6,115 nt of DNA from Thermococcus sp. (lineage in GTDB: Archaea; Methanobacteriota_B; Thermococci; Thermococcales; Thermococcaceae), in contig JAGHBN010000185.1 of assembly GCA_021160985.1 (NCBI GenBank), forward strand, positions 1 to 6,115, written 5' to 3'. Of this stretch, positions 1 to 5,268 are shown one piece after another. The notes below the pieces were generated by a model. It was not told the DNA's origin and did no database searches. It saw nothing but the letters and a program-made list of their open reading frames with translations. Each line of letters opens with the position of its first letter. The first letter of the stretch is position 1. Both the position numbers and the translations under genes were made by a program.

Positions 1-86
1 ATATAAGGGAGATAATCTCGGACGTGCCGCCTGAAGTCGTCGAGAGGGTTAGAACGATACTGTCATGGAGGGAAGACGATGATTGA
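1..86 (+). CDS. 3' end of an upstream operon gene (C-terminal 27 residues)
   Basis: From base 3 the third frame is open without interruption to a TGA at 84-86. It encodes a 27-residue C-terminus that contains DVPPEVVERVRTIL and ends in an acidic WREDDD tail. The tail is charged and looks helical, as expected for a soluble cytoplasmic protein. The frame overlaps the start of the next gene by 8 bases (79-86), the compact stop/start arrangement common in archaeal operons, and this is the main argument that it is real. Frames 1 and 2 hit stops at 4-6 and about 32-34. The fragment is too short to assign a family. If the three genes form a system, the identity of this truncated gene (for instance whether it is an ATPase) would be the most informative missing fact. 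Confidence 0.6.
   Translation, partial: IREIISDVPPEVVERVRTILSWREDDD
67..71 (+). promoter_or_regulatory. Ribosome binding site for the 380-residue gene
   Basis: GGAGG lies 7 bases before the ATG at 79 and is complementary to the archaeal 16S 3' end. It supports the choice of 79 as the start and lies inside the end of the preceding gene. Confidence 0.6.
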
Positions 87-1221
87 GGAGAGGATACCCT
101 ACCATGATGAAAAGGCGTGGGAAGAGTACATAGCCCAGCTCTCCCACCTTTACGTGAAAATCGAGGGGGTTCTCAGGCTGAGGAACTGGCTGTTTGAGGA
201 GGCAGGCGACAGAACCGTTGATGTTCTCCTCAGAGAAAACAAAATCTGGGAAAAGGTTCTGTTTGGGGGTCTGAAGGAAGATGGCATAGAGAAAAACGGC
301 CTCGCTAGGTTCTACTCCGAGGTTCTTGGGTTTGGAATAACCAAAGAGGACATGGAGAGGATAGTCTCCTACCTCAAGGAGGGCATAGACCTTGAGAGCG
401 CGTCCTCTGGGGTCAAGCCAAAGCTTATTGAGACGGCGGATTTCATTGATTTACTTCGCTCGATGAAAAGGAGCCTCACGGAAATCTTTAATGAACTTGG
501 AAGGAAACCGCCAGCTGTAGGCGAGGTTTCATTGTCGTCCCCGACGACCGGGCCGCAGGTCGTTGGCGAACTCCTCACGGCGGCAAAGGAGCTCCTGCCA
601 CTCTTTAACCCGATGTCCATGTTTATAGTCTCCCTCCGCTCAACACCCCGCTTTTATCTGGAAAAGAGCTATTCCAGATTGTTCAACGAAGACGTTCAGG
701 AGTTCCTACGTCAGTACGGCATCGTTTTGGAGGACGTTATTTTACCCGACCTGCCACTGGAGCGGGAGAGGAAAAGGCGGGCGGTCGTCGGGCTAAAACC
801 GGGCACCGTCGGTCACAGAATCTACGAGGTAATCATCAAATGCTACAGGCTCTTCCAGATTCAGGGGCTCGGAAACTTCTTCGGAGTCGAGGACGAGTTT
901 GAGAAGTATCTGAAGGTGTACTCGGAAAGGCTGAAGGATACGATACCCCTGGACGAACTGAGGAATGTGTACCGGGCAATAACCTCCAGCTATTCCTACA
1001 ATGATGACTTCAACTCCCTCAGAGTTTCTGACCCGTTCAGAGTGTACAAAGCGGAAGCCACAATAGAAGGAGGCAACTTAAAATCAAAATTATGGTGGGA
1101 GCCAGTGAGTTACACAGAGTTCATAGCCTTCATAGCCCCCCTCGCATTCTGCGGGTTTGCAGTCCTGGAGGGACAGGACAATAAAATCAACTGCCAGGTG
1201 ATTATGGGATGGGAGAGCTGA
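79..1221 (+). CDS. Hypothetical protein, 380 aa, family not recognised
   Basis: I do not recognise this protein. It is complete: ATG with a GGAGG site 7 bases upstream, ending in TGA at 1219-1221. The sequence looks soluble and mostly alpha-helical, with charged amphipathic stretches at about residues 10-60, 75-140 and 200-215. A Pro/Ser/Thr/Gly-rich linker at about 143-162 divides it into two parts. A very basic patch (ERERKRR, about 228-234) follows the segment DVILPDLPLE and could contact nucleic acid. Residues about 345-364 are hydrophobic but look more like a buried helix or strand near the C-terminus than a clear membrane span. There is no signal peptide, no Walker motif and no CxxC zinc pair. 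The gene overlaps both neighbours (8 bases upstream, 13 downstream), so it is probably co-translated with the nuclease-like protein and may be its partner. Its function is unknown; only its reality as a gene is secure. Confidence 0.82.
   Translation: MIEERIPYHDEKAWEEYIAQLSHLYVKIEGVLRLRNWLFEEAGDRTVDVLLRENKIWEKVLFGGLKEDGIEKNGLARFYSEVLGFGITKEDMERIVSYLKEGIDLESASSGVKPKLIETADFIDLLRSMKRSLTEIFNELGRKPPAVGEVSLSSPTTGPQVVGELLTAAKELLPLFNPMSMFIVSLRSTPRFYLEKSYSRLFNEDVQEFLRQYGIVLEDVILPDLPLERERKRRAVVGLKPGTVGHRIYEVIIKCYRLFQIQGLGNFFGVEDEFEKYLKVYSERLKDTIPLDELRNVYRAITSSYSYNDDFNSLRVSDPFRVYKAEATIEGGNLKSKLWWEPVSYTEFIAFIAPLAFCGFAVLEGQDNKINCQVIMGWES
1196..1202 (+). promoter_or_regulatory. Ribosome binding site for the nuclease-like gene
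   Basis: AGGTGAT is an exact match to the complement of the archaeal 16S 3' end and lies 6 bases before the ATG at 1209. It sits inside the last codons of the preceding gene and decides the start at 1209, giving a 13-base gene overlap. Confidence 0.7.
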
Positions 1222-2864
1222 CGAAGACTAAAGTTAAAGTCGAAACAAAGAAAAAATGGTGGACTGAGGAAGAAATCATCGTTACAGAGGCCACTCCAAG
1301 TACAATAGTATCAAAGGAAGAGGACACCAAAGCCGCTCCCGTCAAAAAGCGAACCATTAAAGTCCCCCTGCTCATACCGGTGTTTCAGAAGCCTGCTGAC
1401 ATCACCATCCGAATCATGGAGACCGTATCACCCCCAGGGCCGTTTGACCTCACCAAAATCAGGCCAATTGAGAAACTGGTGTTTCTTAAAGCCGAGAAAG
1501 TTGGGGCCATAGACGTTAGAACGGAAGTTTTCACCCCTCACTCCGTGCATCTACTTGATGCGGTCATCAAAAAACTTCCAGAGGTTCACTTTGAGGAGCC
1601 CGAGCCAGTCACCTTAAACGTTACAGAAGACGTCAGAACTCCTCAGGGGAGAGACCTGAGTTCGTTTTCCATTCCGGTAATAACGCCGGTCTTCCTGAAA
1701 TCGTCCGGCAACGTTGGTTACTCAATAACCACAGAAGTTGAGTTGCTCACCGCCACCAAGTCCGGGGGAAAAGTTCCGGAGATAGAGCTCCTTGCCGAAG
1801 ACGTGTTTTCAGAGGCCTTTGGCTCAGGAGTGTCGTTTCTCCCGGAGGGACCCGTTATACTCCTCGCTAAAAAGCCAGAGGATGAGAAGTTTGGATACAT
1901 AGAATTCCTGAAACGCCTCCTCAGAGAGTTGTATCGTGTAAGAGTCGGTGGGTTGCCAACTGCGTACCACGTTATGTTGCCCGGAGACCCGGAGAGGTTG
2001 CAGTCTCTCAGGGCAGGAAACTCCATCTTTGTCATTGATTGGGAAGCAGGAAAGAAACCGGAAGAAGAACTGGGAAAACAACATCTACAAGCAATGACCG
2101 AAAAGGTTAGGGAGCTTTTCTCCCAGAGTTTTGGATTCTTGGTGTTTTACGGTGATAAGGAGTTCCTCAGCTGGGTGAAAGAGAAGGTGTTCGGGTTAGT
2201 GACGCACGTTTCAAACTCAAATAGCATTCGGGTGTCTCTAGTTCAAGAGTGGGTAGGAATCAAGTTAAACTCCCCCAAAAGTTTATGCAGGCTCATACAC
2301 AATTTCTGGGGGTTCTATGGGAACCAAGAGGTTGCAAACATCGAGTTTGATTATCTCGCCCCATATCTTGAAAGCAAATACCGTGAGTTCGTGGAGAGCT
2401 ACACGAGAACAATCCGCATAAAGGGCAGGGCCATTCCATCGGCCCTGTACATCGAAGGCAACACGGGGGAAAGCCTGACTCATTACGCCCTGAAGGCCTT
2501 TGTGTTCGAACGGTTGGTGGAGGATTACGGCGTTAGTCCTGACGACATAGAAACCGAGTATCCCGAGGGAGATAAAAGGATAGACGTGTACGTCAAAATC
2601 CGAAACCAAAACAAACCTCGGGACATTGCAATTGAAATCGAAACCTTCTACGGAGAAGTCCTTCCCCTCCTGAAACTAAGAAAGGACGTCGAGAGCAGGT
2701 TGGCAACCAAATCCGAGTTGTGGATAGTATTGCCTCCCTCTTCCTACCTGCTCTTCAAGAACGAGGTGCACGCGTTTATAAAGTGGACTTCGACAAAATA
2801 TAGAGACCGGGTCAAGGTTTTCACAGTGGATGTTGAAAATAGAAAACTGATTCAAGTATCTTAG
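1209..2864 (+). CDS. Putative PD-(D/E)xK nuclease-like protein, 551 aa, multidomain
   Basis: Visible organisation: a lysine/glutamate-rich, probably disordered N-terminal tail (about 1-50); two related segments that each open with a P-x3-P-V-F-x-K core (residues 53-61 and 156-164) inside a beta-rich region (about 50-190); a central alpha/beta region (about 210-335) with strand-like stretches PVILLAKK, SIFVIDWE and FGFLVFYGD and a helix ending RELYRVRVGGLP; and a C-terminal domain (about 410-551). The C-terminal domain has the order of a restriction-endonuclease-like fold: a helix with E421, then D459 in KRIDVYV, then E476-I-E478 in IAIEIET, then a helix with K489 and K492, then a strand ELWIVLPP. 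The usual lysine of E-x-K is Glu here. Known for the fold: D and E bind the metal for DNA cleavage. That this protein cuts DNA is inference. It is the last gene of the left operon. No T-tract terminator follows the TAG. The N-terminal two thirds are unrecognised. Confidence 0.75.
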   Translation: MGELTKTKVKVETKKKWWTEEEIIVTEATPSTIVSKEEDTKAAPVKKRTIKVPLLIPVFQKPADITIRIMETVSPPGPFDLTKIRPIEKLVFLKAEKVGAIDVRTEVFTPHSVHLLDAVIKKLPEVHFEEPEPVTLNVTEDVRTPQGRDLSSFSIPVITPVFLKSSGNVGYSITTEVELLTATKSGGKVPEIELLAEDVFSEAFGSGVSFLPEGPVILLAKKPEDEKFGYIEFLKRLLRELYRVRVGGLPTAYHVMLPGDPERLQSLRAGNSIFVIDWEAGKKPEEELGKQHLQAMTEKVRELFSQSFGFLVFYGDKEFLSWVKEKVFGLVTHVSNSNSIRVSLVQEWVGIKLNSPKSLCRLIHNFWGFYGNQEVANIEFDYLAPYLESKYREFVESYTRTIRIKGRAIPSALYIEGNTGESLTHYALKAFVFERLVEDYGVSPDDIETEYPEGDKRIDVYVKIRNQNKPRDIAIEIETFYGEVLPLLKLRKDVESRLATKSELWIVLPPSSYLLFKNEVHAFIKWTSTKYRDRVKVFTVDVENRKLIQVS

Positions 2865-2873
2865 CTGTAAACC

Positions 2874-2890
2874 TTGCGAAATCTGCGCAA
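2874..2890 (+). repeat. Small inverted repeat abutting the TATA box
   Basis: TTGCG and CGCAA are perfect 5-base inverted arms separated by 7 bases. They end directly against the TATA box at 2891 and so cover the usual position of the TFB recognition element. The repeat could be a regulator site but is short enough to occur by chance. Confidence 0.3.
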
Positions 2891-2900
2891 CTTATATAAG
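2891..2900 (+). promoter_or_regulatory. TATA box of the tungsten oxidoreductase gene
   Basis: CTTATATAAG is a strong, self-complementary archaeal TATA element in the 91-base gap before the oxidoreductase gene. By the usual archaeal spacing of about 25 bases, transcription would begin near 2920-2923, giving a leader of roughly 35 bases. This gives the oxidoreductase its own promoter, independent of the left operon. Confidence 0.75.
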
Positions 2901-2915
2901 CACTTCTGTTAAACT

Positions 2916-2939
2916 CCATTAATACAAGGCTCTTAATGG
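2916..2939 (+). promoter_or_regulatory. Inverted repeat spanning the predicted transcription start; candidate operator
   Basis: CCATTAA and TTAATGG form perfect 7-base arms around a 10-base spacer. The centre is about 32 bases downstream of the TATA centre, so the repeat covers the predicted start site and early leader. A dimeric regulator bound here would block RNA polymerase. As an RNA hairpin it would be weak (A/U-rich) but would lie just before the ribosome binding site. No regulator consensus is recognised. Confidence 0.4.
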
Positions 2940-2942
2940 TTC

Positions 2943-2948
2943 GAGGTG
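2943..2948 (+). promoter_or_regulatory. Ribosome binding site of the tungsten oxidoreductase gene
   Basis: GAGGTG is complementary to the 16S 3' end and lies 7 bases before the ATG at 2956. It fixes that ATG as the start, in agreement with where the AOR-family N-terminus normally begins. Confidence 0.7.
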
Positions 2949-2955
2949 GATTAAC

Positions 2956-4812
2956 ATGCACGGATACCAGAACAGGATAGCCCGCGTCAATCTCACTAAA
3001 GGAAAGGTCACCTACGAGGAACTTCCCGATGATGTGATAAGGAAGTTCGTCGGCGGAAAGGGCCTCGGCTACTACCTGATTTACCGGGAGGTCCCGCCGG
3101 GAACCGACCCGCTCAGCCCGGCCAACAAGTTCGTCTTCGCGACCGGTGGCCTGACCGGCCTCATTCCAGGTTCGAGCAAGGTCATAGCCGTTAGCAAGAG
3201 CCCCGAGACAAGGCTAATCAGCGATTCAAGCGGTGGAGACGCCTTCGGACCCAAGCTCAAGGGCCACTTCGACGCGATAATCATCGAAGGTAAGGCGGAA
3301 GAGCCGGTTTACCTCCACGTCCACGATGGGGAGGTCGAAATCCGGGATGCGAAGCACCTCTGGGGCAGGGGCAACTACGAGGTGGCCAGGGAACTCTGGA
3401 AGGAGCACCCGAAGGCGAGCCTAGCTTTAATTGGCCCGGCCGGCGAGAGGCTCAGCAGGATTGCCAACGTGATTTACGACACCGAGCGCGCGAGCGGAAG
3501 GGGCGGTCTTGGAGCCGTCCTCGGGAGCAAGAAGGTCAAGGCCGTTGTGGTTGAGCCGGGGGAGAAGCCACCGGTTGCCAACCCTGAGGAGTTCCAGAAA
3601 CTGTGGCAGGAGTTCTACGAGCACTTCGCGACCGACCCGAAGTACGAGCACAGCAGAAACTACGGCACGAGCGATGCGCTGAGGAGCTCGGCCTCCCTCG
3701 GAATGAGCCCCGCCTACAACTTCTCAAGGCCCTACATCCCGGAGGAGCTCGCGAGCAAGCTTGGAGGAGACGAGGTCAAGAAATACGAGGTCGAGCCCGA
3801 GTGGTTTGTCCACGGCAAGAGCTGTCCGATAAAGTGCGCCCGCTACGTAGAGGTCGAATACAAGGGCAGGAAAATCCGCGTCAAGCCGGAATATGAGAGC
3901 ATAGCTATGCTCGGAGCGGCAACGGGCGTCTTCAACTTCCCTGCCGTTGCCTACTTCAACTGGCTCGTCAACAACCTCGGCCTCGACAGCATAGCGACGG
4001 GCAACACGATAGCCTGGTTCTTCGAGCTTGTTGAGAGGGGTCTCCTCAGCGAGGAAGAAATAGGCTTCCCGGTAAAGGGCTTCGGCGACGAGGAGGCCGA
4101 GGAGAGGCTCATCAGGCTGATGGCCGAGAGAAAGGGAATCGGGGCGATTTTAGCGGACGGCGTAAAGAGGGCCTGCGAGCGCCTGGGTAGAGGTTGCGAG
4201 TTCGCCGTGCACGTGAAGGGCATGGAAAGTCCAGCCTGGGACCCGCGCGGAAGGAGGACCTACGCCCTCAGCTATGCCACGGCCGACGTCGGGGCCTCTC
4301 ATCTGAGGGGCTGGCCGAGGCCTCACCAGCTGCCGAACCAGGGGCCGGCCAAGGAGCTTGTCCCGTCACTCATCGAGGGCAGGGACGAGAGCTACATCAC
4401 CGACATGCTCGGTGTCTGCAAGTTCGTGCCCTACAAGATGGAAGACCTTGCAAGGTTCTACTCGCTGGCAACCGGCGAGGAGTGGACGGTTGAGGGGCTC
4501 AGGAAGGTTGCACAGGCCGTCGAGAGCATAGCAAGGATACACGACGCCCTCGGCTGGGTAACTCCGCCGCTCGACGACACGATTCCGCCGCGCTGGTGGG
4601 AGCCAGAACCAGATGGGCCGGCCAAGGGCAACACGGCCTTCATAGACTACAATGACTTCCTTGAGGCCAGGAGGGAGTTCTACAGGCTCAGGAGCTGGCA
4701 TGAGGAGCTCGGCGTTCCGTTACCAGAGACAATGGAGGAGCTTGGCTATCCTGAGTTCAAGAGCGATGCTGAGAGGGCTTTGGAGGTAGTGAGGAAGAGG
4801 ATGGGGCTTTAA
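2956..4812 (+). CDS. Tungsten-containing aldehyde:ferredoxin oxidoreductase family protein (WOR4-like)
   Basis: Family role: cytoplasmic oxidation of aldehydes to acids, with electrons passing from a tungsten bis-pterin through an iron-sulfur cluster to ferredoxin. At 618 residues it matches AOR (605) and FOR (619) of Pyrococcus furiosus. Conserved marks seen: FVGGKGLGYYL at the N-terminus; SKSP at 80-83 after K75; SGGDAFG at 92-98; the cofactor loop RASGRGGLGAVLGSK (178-192); PEYES with E314; LGLD at 341-344; DPRG; H449; and the second pterin/cluster motif DMLGVC (483-488). E314 and H449 match the catalytic Glu/His of AOR. Cluster ligands C290, C294 and C488 are present, but the position of the first cysteine is G287 (H286 beside it). 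The first DxxGLD motif has N339 instead of Asp. P. furiosus WOR4 was reported to hold about three irons per subunit, which would fit, so WOR4 is the best guess; the substrate is unknown. The gene appears monocistronic, and no polyferredoxin partner of the WOR5 kind lies beside it. Confidence 0.95.
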   Translation: MHGYQNRIARVNLTKGKVTYEELPDDVIRKFVGGKGLGYYLIYREVPPGTDPLSPANKFVFATGGLTGLIPGSSKVIAVSKSPETRLISDSSGGDAFGPKLKGHFDAIIIEGKAEEPVYLHVHDGEVEIRDAKHLWGRGNYEVARELWKEHPKASLALIGPAGERLSRIANVIYDTERASGRGGLGAVLGSKKVKAVVVEPGEKPPVANPEEFQKLWQEFYEHFATDPKYEHSRNYGTSDALRSSASLGMSPAYNFSRPYIPEELASKLGGDEVKKYEVEPEWFVHGKSCPIKCARYVEVEYKGRKIRVKPEYESIAMLGAATGVFNFPAVAYFNWLVNNLGLDSIATGNTIAWFFELVERGLLSEEEIGFPVKGFGDEEAEERLIRLMAERKGIGAILADGVKRACERLGRGCEFAVHVKGMESPAWDPRGRRTYALSYATADVGASHLRGWPRPHQLPNQGPAKELVPSLIEGRDESYITDMLGVCKFVPYKMEDLARFYSLATGEEWTVEGLRKVAQAVESIARIHDALGWVTPPLDDTIPPRWWEPEPDGPAKGNTAFIDYNDFLEARREFYRLRSWHEELGVPLPETMEELGYPEFKSDAERALEVVRKRMGL

Positions 4813-4813
4813 C

Positions 4814-4826
4814 TCTTTTGTTTTAT
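4814..4826 (+). terminator. T-rich archaeal terminator after the oxidoreductase gene
   Basis: Directly after the stop codon comes TCTTTTGTTTTAT, two runs of four T split by a G. Oligo-T on the coding strand without a hairpin is the usual archaeal termination signal. It faces the convergent genes on the other strand. Confidence 0.6.
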
Positions 4827-4831
4827 CTCAT

Positions 4832-4945
4832 CTAGTAATCCATGACTATTTGTCCATTCTGGGAGCAATCAACGGCGCCAATCCTAAAAGCATGATATCC
4901 GATTATCATGCCCTCTTGTTCTATACTCGTCGGAATCAACCAAGG
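4832..4945 (-). other. Open continuation of the membrane-protein frame beyond its TAG; includes a 25-codon ORF
   Basis: Reading on in the same frame after the TAG at 4946-4948, 37 sense codons follow before the next TAG at 4832-4834. The encoded tail begins PWLIPTSIEQEG and ends GQIVMDY. Codon choice (ATA, AGG, GAG, GGA) resembles real coding sequence here. Within it an ATG at 4907-4909 opens a 25-codon ORF starting MIIGYHAF, without a clear ribosome binding site. Possibilities are the lost C-terminal tail of the 101-residue protein after a nonsense change, a sequencing error at one base, a separate tiny gene, or chance. An open stretch of this length is not rare by chance. Confidence 0.3.
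4890..4911. repeat. Perfect inverted repeat between the convergent genes
   Basis: GCATGATA and TATCATGC are perfect 8-base arms around a 6-base spacer. The repeat lies in the 133-base gap between two convergent genes. It could form a hairpin in transcripts of either strand, or a protein site. No T-run follows it on the minus strand, so it does not look like a classical intrinsic terminator. Confidence 0.4.
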
Positions 4946-5251
4946 CTATTTGAAACCAAGGAAGAACCAAACGATAATTGAGTAGAACGTGAAACTCACC
5001 AAAAACAGAACGAAAACAGCTTTTCTTATGCCTTTTCTCTTCGTGAGCACCAAGGGTATCGAGGAGAGAGCAGTGAATAGGAGGGAAGAGATGAGCGCCA
5101 CAATGATTGAAGTTAGTTGGGAAGGTAGGTGCTTATCAATCCCTGTGTAGTCAACGATAGCCGAGCCCGCTAAGATAAAGTACAAAAACGAAAGGGAGAG
5201 AAAAGCCCCATAAAGTATCGCAATAATGGCGTTTGTGGTCTTCATCATCAT
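4946..5251 (-). CDS. Small membrane protein, 101 aa, three predicted transmembrane segments
   Basis: Three hydrophobic stretches are visible: about residues 8-33, 47-69 and 78-98. The loop between the second and third (70-77, TKRKGIRK) is strongly basic and should face the cytoplasm. That places the N-terminus inside and the short C-terminus outside. Three ATG codons in a row (MMMK) open the frame and a TGA precedes them directly, so the start is one of these three. No strong ribosome binding site is seen, and the stop codon of the preceding gene is only 17 bases upstream, so translation is probably coupled to it. The family is not recognised. Pairing with a likely exported protein suggests anchoring, secretion or protection from that protein, which is inference. 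The frame continues after the TAG stop for 37 codons. Confidence 0.65.
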   Translation of the reverse strand: MMMKTTNAIIAILYGAFLSLSFLYFILAGSAIVDYTGIDKHLPSQLTSIIVALISSLLFTALSSIPLVLTKRKGIRKAVFVLFLVSFTFYSIIVWFFLGFK

Positions 5252-5268
5252 TCATTCTCATCTGACAA

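Noticed and set aside
1..8. TATA-like sequence at the very start of the window as a promoter for the left operon
   Set aside because: It lies inside the open frame that overlaps the 380-residue gene, and the upstream context that would be needed to judge it is missing.
345..364. Hydrophobic segment at residues 345-364 of the 380-residue protein (about 1111-1170 in the window) as a transmembrane helix
   Set aside because: It contains Pro and is bordered by charged or polar residues, it is the only such segment, and the rest of the protein looks soluble; a buried core element is more likely. The coordinates given here are residue numbers.
1718..2609. Three antisense frames of 86-108 residues opposite the 551-residue gene
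   Set aside because: They oppose a frame with a strong ribosome binding site and a coherent domain pattern, and show no coding character of their own.
2908..2914. A possible SurR redox-regulator site (GTTAAAC) near the oxidoreductase promoter
   Set aside because: The SurR consensus is GTT-N3-AAC; here the half-sites have the wrong spacing.
3603..3896. A 97-residue open frame on the + strand inside the oxidoreductase gene, and a similar 99-residue frame at 4194-4493
   Set aside because: Both are out-of-frame shadows of the clearly conserved AOR-family protein; their Arg/Gly/Ala-rich translations have no family resemblance and no own start signals.
4366..4701. A 111-residue antisense open frame over the 3' part of the oxidoreductase gene
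   Set aside because: It is a by-product of high GC and few stops opposite a real coding frame; no promoter or ribosome binding site supports it.
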